DNA of 64,000 nt, taken from positions 1-64,000 of the forward strand of contig NZ_JOGR01000014.1 in assembly GCF_000719515.1 (NCBI RefSeq), given 5' to 3'. The DNA comes from Glycomyces sp. NRRL B-16210. Lineage in GTDB: Bacteria; Actinomycetota; Actinomycetes; Mycobacteriales; Micromonosporaceae. The translations under genes and the position numbers were made by a program. Under the pieces are notes generated by a model, which ran no database searches, was not told the origin of the DNA, and worked only from the letters and a program-made list of their open reading frames with translations. Of this stretch, positions 41,955-50,581 are shown piece after piece (position 1 is the first letter of the stretch; every line of letters begins with the position of its first letter).

Positions 41955-42823
41955 TAGTCCTCGAACAACGCGGCTGCGCTGGCCACCGACGGTGCGAGAA
42001 GCAGCCAGCGCTTCAGCAGGTCGACATCATCACAGGTCGTTATCCGCTCTCGTTCGGCACCGCTGACGGCAAGGTCGCGGTCGTCGAAAAACGATAGGAT
42101 CGCATCCGCCAGGGCCTCTGCACGACCCTCATCACGGGCTTCGCGGCGGGTTTCGGAGACGTATCCGTAGTTCATGGTCTTCATTATGTTCCTCCAGGTG
42201 TTCCGTGCACAACCTTCGCCGAGACCACCCTCGGTGAACTCGAACCAGTAACTCGCGGTCTTCGGTTCGAGCTTGGTGAGGGCGTCCGCGAGCGGTCGCA
42301 TCGATTTTTCGATGTCAGGGTCGAGCCTGTGAGACAGCAGCGCGAGGACGGTGAAAACCACGTCCTCGGCGGCCTGCTCGGGATCGGTGATGAACGGCAT
42401 GTTGTCCGGCCCGCACACGAACGGGAAGATCCGCATCGAAGGGCGTTCGGGCGGGCCGAGGGTCAGTGCGCCTCGCGCCCACCGGGCGGTGGCCGCTTTC
42501 GGCGTGATCACCAGCAGCGTTGCGGGGATCTTGTACTTGTTCTCCAGGAAGCTGAGGTAGTAGGCCCAGCTTCGGATCTTCTCCTTCTTCTCGGCCGTCT
42601 GGGGCTCGATGACGAGTAGGCGGCTGCCTTCGGCGGTCTCGGCTTTGAGGATCGTGTCGACGCGCCGTTCGATCGCCCCGGTCGTCGTAAGGTCGGTGTC
42701 GATGACGCTCACTTCCTCGATCTCGGGGAAGTCGGCAGAGAGCACCCGCCGTAGCGTTCGGGTGAACAGACTCGGGTCGTCGCGGAAGATGCGGTGCAGG
42801 GCTTCATGGGGAATCTTCGCCAT
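41954..42823 (-). CDS. Rpn/YhgA-like PD-(D/E)XK superfamily protein
   Basis: A 289-residue protein resembling a large actinobacterial family related to Rpn/PDDEXK-nuclease-like proteins. Candidate active-site residues are Asp56 (RRVDTIL), Glu73 and Gln75 (LLVIEPQTAEKKEK) and Lys79 or Lys80. The family pattern continues with SWAYYLSFLENKYKIPATLLVITPKAATARWARG and ends in a regulatory helical tail (RAEALADAILSFFDDRDL). Rpn proteins promote recombination; this subgroup is uncharacterised. The tail is duplicated downstream. Confidence 0.7.
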   Translation of the reverse strand: MAKIPHEALHRIFRDDPSLFTRTLRRVLSADFPEIEEVSVIDTDLTTTGAIERRVDTILKAETAEGSRLLVIEPQTAEKKEKIRSWAYYLSFLENKYKIPATLLVITPKAATARWARGALTLGPPERPSMRIFPFVCGPDNMPFITDPEQAAEDVVFTVLALLSHRLDPDIEKSMRPLADALTKLEPKTASYWFEFTEGGLGEGCARNTWRNIMKTMNYGYVSETRREARDEGRAEALADAILSFFDDRDLAVSGAERERITTCDDVDLLKRWLLLAPSVASAAALFED

Positions 42824-42884
42824 GCACTCAAGTTACAATCCGACACTCCCGTTTCGCGGGAGGCGAACATGTGTCGAGTGTCGG

Positions 42885-43823
42885 TTAGGCGACAGTTGCG
42901 GCGTGACGCTGCGCGTTGCGGAACTCGGTGGGGCTCTTGCCTTTGCGGCGTTTGAAGGCGTTGCTGAAGCCGAACTGGTCGGCGTAGCCGACCGTGCGGG
43001 CCACCTGCGCCACAGTGCGATCGGGGTCGGCCAGGAGTTCCTCGGCCAATTCCATGCGCCACTCGGTCAGATACGCCAGGGGCGGTTCGCCCATGATCTC
43101 GTTGAAGCGCTTGGCGAGCAGGGCCCTGGAGACCCCGGCCTCGCCCGCGAGGCCGGCCACCGTCCACGGCTGCGCCGGTCGCGTGTGGATCGCTTCGAGC
43201 GCCGGTCCCGCGACGGGATCGGTGAAGCCGCGGTACCAGCCCGGGGCGCGATCCTCCTGCCGGTCGAACCAGGTCCGCAAGGTGCACACCAGGCCCCAGT
43301 CGAAGAGCCGGTCGATGAACGCCTGCGTCCCGGGCTTGCGGGCGGCCAGGTCCCTCATGCAGGCCTCCAGCATCGGGCAGACCTCGGAGTCGTCGTCCAC
43401 CACCAGCACCGTCGGCAGCGCCCGCAGCAGCCGCTCGTGGCGGCGCCCCGGCGCCCGGTAGGCGCCGACGAACATCGCGGTCGCCTCGCCCGCTCCCCCA
43501 ACGGAAACGGGCAGGTCGACGATGCCGCACTCCTCGGGGTCGAAGCAGGTGAGCCAGTAGTCCAGGTGCGGGCGCTCGACCGAGGCGGCCTCGTCGGCCA
43601 TGCGGAACTGCTCGCTGCCGCGCACCACCGCCGTCTGCCCGGCCCGCAGCGGGACCTCGGTGCCGTCGGCGAGCAGGAGCACGCCGCCGCCGCGCGCGAC
43701 GGTGACCATCGTCAGCGGCGCCCGGTCGTCGAAGCCGACCACCCACGGGGCCTTGAGGAGCGCGTCGCTGAAGATCGCGCCCTCGGCGCGGATGCCGTTG
43801 AGGAGTTCACTGAGCGGGTCCAT
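42885..43823 (-). CDS. AraC-family regulator with cupin domain
   Basis: A 312-residue protein: Cupin_6-type sensor in residues 1-190 (MDPLSELLNGIRAEGAIFSDAL, VLLLADGTEVPLRAGQTAVV) and AraC HTH domain at the C-terminus (WTVAGLAGEAGVSRALLAKRFNEIMGEPPLAYLTEWRM, VGYADQFGFSNAFKRRKGKSPTEFR). It is divergent from the quinone-reductase-like gene at 43935; this AraC/oxidoreductase pairing is common and suggests redox- or electrophile-responsive control. Confidence 0.93.
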   Translation of the reverse strand: MDPLSELLNGIRAEGAIFSDALLKAPWVVGFDDRAPLTMVTVARGGGVLLLADGTEVPLRAGQTAVVRGSEQFRMADEAASVERPHLDYWLTCFDPEECGIVDLPVSVGGAGEATAMFVGAYRAPGRRHERLLRALPTVLVVDDDSEVCPMLEACMRDLAARKPGTQAFIDRLFDWGLVCTLRTWFDRQEDRAPGWYRGFTDPVAGPALEAIHTRPAQPWTVAGLAGEAGVSRALLAKRFNEIMGEPPLAYLTEWRMELAEELLADPDRTVAQVARTVGYADQFGFSNAFKRRKGKSPTEFRNAQRHAATVA

Positions 43824-43934
43824 GCCCCAATGGTAGACGATCGGACATACATCGAAGCGTTCTGGCCATCGTACGTCCACGCGTTCGGCGCTGTACTGGA
43901 GGAGCACCGCCACCGCACCACGAATGGAGACCCC

Positions 43935-44588
43935 ATGGCCGCCAAGCCCACCGCCCTCGTCGTCGTCGCCCACCACCGCGCCGACTCCCTCACCGCGCAC
44001 ATCGGCGGCGTGGCCGCCGCCCGCCTCGAAAAGGCCGGCTACGCGGTCGACCTGCTCGACCTGCGCGCCGAGGGCTTCGACCCGCGCATGACCGTCGCCG
44101 ACCAGCCCGACTGGAACGACCGCGACAAGGTCTACTCCCCCGAAGTGCAGTCCCATATGGACCGCATCCTGGCCGCCGAGCTCATCGTCCCGGTCTTCCC
44201 CGTCTACTGGAACAGCGCCCCGGCCCTGCTGAAGGGCTGGATCGACCGGGTCTGGAACTACGGTTTCGCCTACGGCCGCAGCAAGCCCCGCCTCGCCGGG
44301 AAGCGGATGCTGTGGCTCGGCCTGGCCGGCGCCGTGCAGGACGACGACTTCGCGCCGTGGATGAAGGAGACCCTCGACCGCGTGCTGCGCGAAGGCGTCT
44401 CGTTCTACAACGGGATCACCGAGGCGAGCCTGGAGGTCCTCTACGACGTCGAGGGCGAGCCGCAGTACGTGGACGCCGAAGGGAACTTCACCAAGGGCGA
44501 GGCGCTCACCGGCCAGGCCCGCCTCAGCCACTACGAGGCACTCGACCGCCAGGCCGCCGAGTACGTCGCGAAACTCGTCTCGGCCTGA
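43935..44588 (+). CDS. NAD(P)H dehydrogenase (quinone)-like flavoprotein
   Basis: A 217-residue flavodoxin-fold oxidoreductase of the NQO1/KefF/MdaB group: LVVVAHHRADSLTAHI at the FMN loop, VPVFPVYWNSAPALLKGWIDRVWNYGFAYG at the active site and LWLGLAGAVQDDDF. It probably reduces quinones with two electrons using NAD(P)H. ATG 43935 is used; a longer upstream frame lacks family residues. It is controlled, by context, by the divergent AraC regulator. Confidence 0.9.
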   Translation: MAAKPTALVVVAHHRADSLTAHIGGVAAARLEKAGYAVDLLDLRAEGFDPRMTVADQPDWNDRDKVYSPEVQSHMDRILAAELIVPVFPVYWNSAPALLKGWIDRVWNYGFAYGRSKPRLAGKRMLWLGLAGAVQDDDFAPWMKETLDRVLREGVSFYNGITEASLEVLYDVEGEPQYVDAEGNFTKGEALTGQARLSHYEALDRQAAEYVAKLVSA

Positions 44589-44594
44589 GTCGGC

Positions 44595-44632
44595 GCGCTG
44601 CGGCGTCGCGGTGTTCCGGGACGCCGCGGCGC
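44595..44632. terminator. Bidirectional hairpin after the quinone reductase gene
   Basis: 13-bp arms GCGCTGCGGCGTC (44595-44607) and GACGCCGCGGCGC (44620-44632) with one G-T pair and a 12-nt loop, between convergent stops. Confidence 0.75.
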
Positions 44633-44634
44633 GG

Positions 44635-44790
44635 TCAGTCGCGGGCGGTTATCCAGCCGATGCCCGCCAGGAGGGCGATCAGGCCGAAGAAGACGTAGAT
44701 GGCCAGTTCGACCCAGGCGCTCGCGGACAGGTTCCGCCAGAAGCCCTTGTCGGGCCGCTCGGGTTCGATGGGGTCAGGGGTGTTGTTCAT
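44635..44790 (-). CDS. Small single-span membrane protein
   Basis: A 51-residue protein: a charged N-terminus (MNNTPDPIEPERPDKGFWRN) and one clear transmembrane helix (AWVELAIYVFFGLIALLAGIGW) near the C-terminus. Function unknown. The ATG at 44790 is preceded by a GGAGGC site. The gene is divergent from the ABC-F gene. Confidence 0.65.
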   Translation of the reverse strand: MNNTPDPIEPERPDKGFWRNLSASAWVELAIYVFFGLIALLAGIGWITARD

Positions 44791-44875
44791 GCCTCCAGCG
44801 TAAGCAGGCCCCGCCGACGCCACCACCGCCCCAAATGGCTTTGACGCAGCCCACGGCGACGCCCAGAATCGGGGC

Positions 44876-46522
44876 ATGGGATTCGTGGATCTGTCCGGGG
44901 TGCGGTACGGGCTCGGGGACGGCAGGACGCTGTTCTCGGACGTGTCGTTCCGTGTCGGCGAGGGCGCCAAGGTCGCGCTCATCGGAGCGAACGGCACGGG
45001 CAAGACCACGCTGCTGCGCATCGTGACCGGGGCTTTGACGCCGGAGGCGGGCACGGTCGCGCACTCCGGCGGCCTCGGCGTCATGCGCCAGCTCGTGGGG
45101 ATGCGCGACGGACTGCTGCCGCTGCGGCGCCTCGCCGTGGACCTCGCCCCGCCGCCGGTCCGGGCCGTCGCCGCGCGCCTGGCCGACGCCGAGGCGCGCA
45201 TGGACGCGGGCGGGGGCGAGCGGTCGCAGCTGGCGTACGCCCAGGCGCTCGCCGACTGGGGCGAGTCGGGCGGCTACGAGTTCGACGTCCTGTGCGACAC
45301 CGTCGCCGTGTCGATCCTCGGCCTGCCTTGGGAGAAGGTCAAGGACCGCCCTCTGAGGACGCTCTCGGGCGGGGAGCAGAAGCGGTTCGCGCTCCAACTG
45401 CTGCTGCGCGGGAGGGACGAGGTGCTCGTGCTCGACGAGCCGGACAACTTCCTCGACGTGCCCGCCAAACGCGAACTCGAGGAGGCGATCCGCGCCTCGG
45501 ACAAGTCGATCCTGTTCGTCTCCCACGACCGGGAGGTCCTCGCCAACGCGGCCGGAGCGATCGTCACCCTCGAGGCGGGCACGACCTGGACGCACGGCGG
45601 CGGGTTCGCCACCTGGCACGAGGCGCGCTCGGCCCGGCACGAGCGGTTCGAGGAGCTGCGGCGCCGCTGGGACGAGGAGCACCACAAGCTGCGCGAGCTG
45701 ATGCTCATGTACAAGAACAAGGCGGCCTTCAACTCGGACATGGCCTCTCGGTACCGGGCCGCGCAGACGCGGCTGCGGAAGTTCGAGGAGGCCGGGCCCC
45801 CGCCCGCGCCGCCGCGCGAGCAGGACCTGCGGGTCAAGCTCACCGGCGGGCGCACCGGCAAGCGCGCGGTCATCTGCGAGCAGTTGGAGCTGGAGGACCT
45901 GACGTTCCCGTTCGACCTGGAGGTCTGGTACGGCGACCGCGTGGCCGTGCTGGGCGCCAACGGGACCGGCAAGAGCCACTTCCTGCGGCTGCTCGCCAGG
46001 GGCGGTTCCGACCCCGAGTCGGCGCCCGCGGCGGGCAGGAACCTCGACCCGGTGCGCCACCAGGGTGTCGCGCGCCTCGGCGCGAGGGTCCGACCGGGAC
46101 ACTTCTCGCAGACGCACGAGCATCCCGAGTTCGACGGGCGCTCGCTGCGCGAGATCCTCTGGGATGGGAGCGAAGAGCGCCCGTCGCTGGACCGCTCCCG
46201 CGCTATGAGCGCCCTCAACCGCTACGAGCTGACCGCGCAGTCCGAACAGGACTTCGCGACGCTCTCGGGCGGCCAGCAGGCCCGGTTCATGGTGCTCATG
46301 CTCGAACTGTCGGGCGCGACCTGCCTGCTGCTGGACGAGCCGACCGACAACCTCGACCTCGCCAGCGCCGAGGCCCTCGAACAGGGCCTGAAGGCCTTCG
46401 AGGGCACCGTCCTCGCCGTGACGCACGACCGCTGGTTCACCCGCGGCTTCGACCGCTTCGTGGTCTTCCAGGAGGACGGCGAGGTCGTCGAGTCCGACGA
46501 GCCGGTCTGGGACGTCCGCTAG
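44876..46522 (+). CDS. ABC-F family ATPase
   Basis: A 548-residue protein with two ABC domains and no membrane segment. Domain 1: Walker A IGANGTGKTT, signature LSGGEQKR, Walker B VLVLDEPDNFLD. The charged linker (FEELRRRWDEEHHKLRELMLMYKNKA) is the P-site tRNA-interaction region of ABC-F proteins. Domain 2: LGANGTGKSH, LSGGQQAR, LLLDEPTDNLD. Such factors act on the ribosome in translation or antibiotic protection; the sub-family is not clear. The ATG lies in the start region of the divergent 51-residue gene. Confidence 0.93.
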   Translation: MGFVDLSGVRYGLGDGRTLFSDVSFRVGEGAKVALIGANGTGKTTLLRIVTGALTPEAGTVAHSGGLGVMRQLVGMRDGLLPLRRLAVDLAPPPVRAVAARLADAEARMDAGGGERSQLAYAQALADWGESGGYEFDVLCDTVAVSILGLPWEKVKDRPLRTLSGGEQKRFALQLLLRGRDEVLVLDEPDNFLDVPAKRELEEAIRASDKSILFVSHDREVLANAAGAIVTLEAGTTWTHGGGFATWHEARSARHERFEELRRRWDEEHHKLRELMLMYKNKAAFNSDMASRYRAAQTRLRKFEEAGPPPAPPREQDLRVKLTGGRTGKRAVICEQLELEDLTFPFDLEVWYGDRVAVLGANGTGKSHFLRLLARGGSDPESAPAAGRNLDPVRHQGVARLGARVRPGHFSQTHEHPEFDGRSLREILWDGSEERPSLDRSRAMSALNRYELTAQSEQDFATLSGGQQARFMVLMLELSGATCLLLDEPTDNLDLASAEALEQGLKAFEGTVLAVTHDRWFTRGFDRFVVFQEDGEVVESDEPVWDVR

Positions 46523-46528
46523 CGGCGG

Positions 46529-46551
46529 GGCCGAGGCAACGCACCTCGGCC
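46529..46551. terminator. Hairpin between ABC-F and HAD genes
   Basis: Perfect 8-bp arms GGCCGAGG/CCTCGGCC with a 7-nt loop, in the 43-bp convergent spacer. Confidence 0.68.
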
Positions 46552-46565
46552 GGTGCGATGCGGTT

Positions 46566-47393
46566 CTACAGCAGTTCGAGCAGTTCCTCGATGTACTGGG
46601 CCACGCCGTCGTCGTTGTTGCCGGCCGGGGCGATCTCGCTCGCGGCGGCCTGGACCCACGGGTGGCCGTTGGGCATGGCCACGGCGTGCCCGGCGGCGTT
46701 GATCATGCTCAGGTCGTTGGTCGCGTCGCCGAAGACGAGCACGTCGGACCAGTCGATGCCGAACTTGTCGAGCACGATCTGGATGCCGGCGGCCTTGGTG
46801 ACGCCGACGGGGCACACTTCGAGCATCCCGACGCCCGATTCGGTGACGGTGACCAGGTCGGGGTCGAGCACGTCCTGGGCGGCCACGAGCAGTTCGGGGC
46901 CGGTGTGGTGGTCGGACACGAAGTAGCCCTTGACCATCGGGCCGGTGAAGGCGACCTCGCGGGGCGCGGTCTCCAGGACCACGCCGGGCCAGGGCCAGTC
47001 GGGCATGGGGTCGCCGGTGATGCGCCGCTCGGGGTCGGCCGGTTCGGCGAGGGCCCGCACGGGCCCGACCTCGGCCTCCACCAGGCGCAGCGCCTCGTGG
47101 AGCACCCGGCCGTCGACCGAGCGGTCGGCGAGTTGGACGACCGAGTCGTCGTAGCGGCATTCGTAGACGAACGCGCCCTGGCCGAGGACGAGGAAGTCCG
47201 CGGCGGGGATGTCGTTGCGGCACAGATCGAGCAGGCGCGGTCCGCGTCCGCTGGCGCCGACGAGGATGACGCCGGCGGCGGCGAGGCGCTTGAGCGCGGC
47301 CATGGTGCGCGGCGAGACCGTCTCGTCGGAGCGGACGACGGTGCCGTCGAGGTCCGTGGCGACGAGTCGGGGAGCCCGGGCCAGTTGGATCAT
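46566..47393 (-). CDS. Cof-type HAD phosphatase (copy 1)
   Basis: A 275-residue HAD hydrolase, IIB/Cof subfamily: motif I LVATDLDGTVV, motif II LVGASGRGP, the Lys motif GVTKAAGIQIV and motif III VLVFGDATNDLSMI. It dephosphorylates small phosphometabolites; the true substrate is unknown. A paralogue follows upstream at 47497 and serS lies further on the same strand, the usual actinobacterial arrangement. Confidence 0.92.
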   Translation of the reverse strand: MIQLARAPRLVATDLDGTVVRSDETVSPRTMAALKRLAAAGVILVGASGRGPRLLDLCRNDIPAADFLVLGQGAFVYECRYDDSVVQLADRSVDGRVLHEALRLVEAEVGPVRALAEPADPERRITGDPMPDWPWPGVVLETAPREVAFTGPMVKGYFVSDHHTGPELLVAAQDVLDPDLVTVTESGVGMLEVCPVGVTKAAGIQIVLDKFGIDWSDVLVFGDATNDLSMINAAGHAVAMPNGHPWVQAAASEIAPAGNNDDGVAQYIEELLELL

Positions 47394-47496
47394 GCGTCCT
47401 CCTTGGTTGTCTCGCTTCGAACCGCCGCTGGGGATCCGTTGCCGTGCTTCGCTCGTCGGTACGCGTTCGGTCGGTGCCCGCTCGCGGTCGCGGTGG

Positions 47497-48345
47497 TCAG
47501 GGGAACCAGCGTGCCAGCACCTTCGCGACCCCGTCCTCCCATACCGGGGGCGCCACTTCGTCGGCGGCGGCCCGGACTTCGGGGTCCGCCTGGCCCATCG
47601 CGACGGCGTGTCCGGCCCACGCGAACATGGTGAGGTCGTTGTGGGCGTCGCCGAAGACGACGGTGTCGGCCGATGATACGCCGTAGCGCTCGGCGATGCG
47701 GGCGATGCCGGTGGCCTTGGTCATTCCGGGCGGTCCGATGTCGACCCAGCCGTTGAAGCCGACCTCGACGTGGTAGGCCGAGGGGTCGAGGCCGACGCGG
47801 TCGGCGAGGCGCAGCGCGTGGGGGCAGCGGGTGCCGCCGTAGCGGTTGTCGGAGTCGATGCGGGCGACGACGCGGGCGGTGGGGCGGTCGAGGAGTTCGT
47901 CGACAGAGATGACGCCGGCCCACTTGGCGTGGAAGTCGCGGCGGAAGTGCTCGGTGTGCCACCAGCCGTCGAGGCCGCGGGCGACGGCGAACTGGACCTT
48001 CGGGTCGGCGGCGAGGAAGGACTCGACGGCGAGGCGCACGTCGAGGTCGGCCTCGTGGGAGACCTCGCCCTCGGCGAGGTCGAACTCGGCGGCGCCGTGG
48101 TTGGCGGAGGCGAAGCCGTCGTCGAGTCCGAGGTCGGCGGCGGTGCTCACGGCGCCCCACAGGGGCCGGCCGGTGACGACGGCGACGGGGACCCCGGCCT
48201 CGCGCACGGCCGCGATCGCGTCGACCACCGCTCGGCTCGGCGTCGTGGCCTGCTGGTCGTGGTAGTCCACGACGGTCCCGTCGAGGTCGACGGCGACGAG
48301 CTTCGGCGGCGTGTGGCGGGGCTTGGCGGGGGCGGAATCTGACAC
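47497..48345 (-). CDS. Cof-type HAD phosphatase (copy 2)
   Basis: A 282-residue HAD hydrolase: LVAVDLDGTVVD (nucleophile Asp), VAVVTGRP, the cap domain with GWWHTEHFRRDFHAKW, GMTKATGIARIAERYGV and TVVFGDAHNDLTMF. It is a divergent paralogue of copy 1, the two separated by about 100 bp. Substrate unknown; the cap differs from copy 1, so specificity probably does too. Confidence 0.92.
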   Translation of the reverse strand: MSDSAPAKPRHTPPKLVAVDLDGTVVDYHDQQATTPSRAVVDAIAAVREAGVPVAVVTGRPLWGAVSTAADLGLDDGFASANHGAAEFDLAEGEVSHEADLDVRLAVESFLAADPKVQFAVARGLDGWWHTEHFRRDFHAKWAGVISVDELLDRPTARVVARIDSDNRYGGTRCPHALRLADRVGLDPSAYHVEVGFNGWVDIGPPGMTKATGIARIAERYGVSSADTVVFGDAHNDLTMFAWAGHAVAMGQADPEVRAAADEVAPPVWEDGVAKVLARWFP

Positions 48346-48475
48346 GCCTCAACCGTAGCGTCGCCTAGGTGAACGGCAGTGGACCGAGCGGCTGAACTCA
48401 CGCCGCTGTCCTCATGACAACCTGCAATCACACCAAACCCACCCATCGAGGCGGCTTCAGGCATACGGTTCGTCC

Positions 48476-48838
48476 ATGGGCGAGATCACGATCGAACGCG
48501 TCTACGACTACCGCACGGACCCGCAGCGGCCCGGGGCGGCGTTCCTGGTCGACCGGCTGTGGCCGCGAGGGGTCGGCAAGGAGGACCTCGAGGGGGTCAC
48601 CTGGGAGCAGGACGCCGCGCCGTCGCCGAACCTGCGGATCTGGTTCGGCCACCGGGCCGAACGGTTCGAGGAGTTCACCGGCAGGTACCGCGGTGAGCTC
48701 GACGGCCACCCCGAACGGACCGAGGCGATCCTCGAGGCGGCCCGGTCGGGGCCGGTGACCCTCTTGTACGCCGCGAAGGACCCCGAGGTCAACCACGCGC
48801 TGGTCCTGAAGGGCTGGCTGGAGGAGCGGCTCGAATAG
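48476..48838 (+). CDS. DUF488 family protein
   Basis: A 120-residue protein of the DUF488 family: AFLVDRLWPRGVGKEDLEG, WEQDAAPSPNLRIWFGH, a central RYRGEL and TLLYAAKDPEVNHALVLK. Function unknown. It lies between the HAD genes and serS on the opposite strand, ending at a very strong shared terminator. Confidence 0.92.
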   Translation: MGEITIERVYDYRTDPQRPGAAFLVDRLWPRGVGKEDLEGVTWEQDAAPSPNLRIWFGHRAERFEEFTGRYRGELDGHPERTEAILEAARSGPVTLLYAAKDPEVNHALVLKGWLEERLE

Positions 48839-48864
48839 GTACTCCCGCGAAACGCAGCAGCACG

Positions 48865-48904
48865 CGCCGCGGCCCGCCGACCTGAAGGTCGGCGGGCCGC
48901 GGCG
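48865..48904. terminator. Very strong bidirectional hairpin between DUF488 and serS
   Basis: An 18-bp perfect stem (arms 48865-48882 and 48887-48904, core GGCCCGCCGACC) with a TGAA loop in the convergent spacer. Confidence 0.88.
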
Positions 48905-48916
48905 TTCGCTCGGGGA

Positions 48917-50173
48917 CTACTTCGGTTCGATGACGTCCTTGCCGAGGAAGGGCTGGAGGGCCTTCGGGACGGCCAGCGAGCCGTCGGCCTGCTGGTGGTT
49001 CTCCAGGATCGCCACGAGCCAGCGCGTGGTCGCGAGCGTCCCGTTCAAGGTCGCGGCCACGGCGTTCCTGCCCTGCTCGTCGCGGTACTTCACGTTCAGG
49101 CGCCGCGCCTGGAAAGTGGTGCAGTTCGAGGCGGAGGTGAGCTCGCGGTAGCGGCCCTGCGTGGGCACCCAGGCCTCGCAGTCGAACTTGCGCGAGGCCG
49201 AGGTGCCGAGGTCGCCCGCGGCCACGTCGATGACCCGGTAGGGCAGCTCCATCTTCTGGAGCATCCGCTCCTCGTAGGACAGGAGCTTCTCGTGCTCGGC
49301 CTCGGCGTCCTCGGGCCGGCAGAAGGAGAACATCTCGACCTTGTCGAACTGGTGGACGCGGATGATCCCGCGCGTGTCCTTGCCGTAGGAGCCGGCCTCG
49401 CGGCGGAAGCACGAGGACCAGGCCGCGTAGCGGCGCGGCGCGGTCAGGTCGCCGAGGTTCTCCCCCGAGTGGTAGGCCGCGAGCGGGACCTCGGAGGTGC
49501 CGACCAGGTACATCTCGTCGCGTTCGAGGTAGTAGATCTCGTCGGCGTGCTCGCCGAGGAAACCGGTGCCCTCCATCGCCTCGGGGCGCACGAGCACCGG
49601 CGGGATCATCGGGGTGAACCCGGTCTCGACGGCCTGCTGGATGGCGAGGTTGAGCATGGCGAGCTGGAGCAGCGCGCCGTCGCCGGTGAGGTAGTAGAAG
49701 CGGGCGCCGGAGGTCTTGGCGCCGCGCTCGGTGTCGAGCAGGCCGAGGGCCGTGCCGATCTCCAGGTGGTCCCTGGGGTCGGCGATCGCGGTCCGCTCGC
49801 CGACCTCGCGCAGGACCACGTAGTCGTCCTCGCCGCCGGGCGGGGCGGCTTCGGCGACGAGGTTGGGCAGGGCCTTCCCGGCGGCGTCGAAGGCCGCGGC
49901 GGCCTCGGTGACGCGCAACTCGGCGGCCTTGACCTCGTCCGAGAGGGTCTTGGTGCGGTCGAGGAGGGCGCGCTTGTCGTCCCCTTCGGCCTTGGCGATC
50001 CGCTTGCCGAGGCCCTTCTGCTCGGCGCGGAGGGTCTCGAAGGACTGGAGGGCGCTGCGGTGGTCGGCGTCGGCGGAGAGGAGGGCGTCGACGGCGTCCG
50101 CGGACGCGCCGCGCTTGCGCTGGCTGTCGCGGTAGGCGTCCGGGTCTTCTCGCAGTGCACGCAGATCAATCAC
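48917..50173 (-). CDS. serS: Seryl-tRNA synthetase
   Basis: A 418-residue class II synthetase from GTG 50173 (VIDLRALREDPDAYRDSQRKRG). The N-terminal coiled coil binds tRNA (residues 30-105). Class II motifs follow: MIPPVLVRPEAMEGTGF, YLVGTSEVPLAAYHSGE, CFRREAGSYGKDTRGIIRVHQFDKVEMF and the motif 3 region NGTLATTRWLVAILENHQ. It charges tRNA-Ser and supplies Ser-tRNA for Sec if present. Confidence 0.97.
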   Translation of the reverse strand: MIDLRALREDPDAYRDSQRKRGASADAVDALLSADADHRSALQSFETLRAEQKGLGKRIAKAEGDDKRALLDRTKTLSDEVKAAELRVTEAAAAFDAAGKALPNLVAEAAPPGGEDDYVVLREVGERTAIADPRDHLEIGTALGLLDTERGAKTSGARFYYLTGDGALLQLAMLNLAIQQAVETGFTPMIPPVLVRPEAMEGTGFLGEHADEIYYLERDEMYLVGTSEVPLAAYHSGENLGDLTAPRRYAAWSSCFRREAGSYGKDTRGIIRVHQFDKVEMFSFCRPEDAEAEHEKLLSYEERMLQKMELPYRVIDVAAGDLGTSASRKFDCEAWVPTQGRYRELTSASNCTTFQARRLNVKYRDEQGRNAVAATLNGTLATTRWLVAILENHQQADGSLAVPKALQPFLGKDVIEPK

Positions 50174-50227
50174 GCCCACCAGATTACCGGCCGGGCCCGC
50201 GCGGTCACGAGCGCATATTGTGGGCGT

Positions 50228-50581
50228 GTGGCGGTGGAGATGGACGAGGCGGACTTCGAGGCGGCGGTGTCCGACGCGCTGGACTCGGTCCCGGTCGAGC
50301 TGATGGCGATGCTCGACAACGTGGTGATCCTCGTGGAGGAGGAGCCCGAGGGGCCGGAGAAGGAGCTCCTGGGCCTCTACCAGGGGACGGCGCTGACCGA
50401 TCGGGGCTGGGAGTACGGCGGGGTCCTGCCCGACACGATCACGATCTACCGGGGGCCGACGCTGCGGATGTGCGCGACGGTGGAGGAGGTGGTCGAGGAG
50501 GTCGCGGTGACGGTGGTCCACGAGATCGCCCACCACTTCGGCATCGAGGAGCACCGGCTCCACCAACTCGGCTGGGGCTGA
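50228..50581 (+). CDS. Small zincin-type metallopeptidase family protein
   Basis: A protein of about 117 residues with a zinc site VVHEIAHHFGIEEHRLHQLGW (HExxH with a downstream Glu/His). This matches the 'metallopeptidase family protein' (DUF1025) group. GTG 50228 and ATG 50240 are both possible starts. It is divergent from serS by 54 bp. Proteolysis by this family has little experimental support. Confidence 0.87.
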   Translation: MAVEMDEADFEAAVSDALDSVPVELMAMLDNVVILVEEEPEGPEKELLGLYQGTALTDRGWEYGGVLPDTITIYRGPTLRMCATVEEVVEEVAVTVVHEIAHHFGIEEHRLHQLGWG

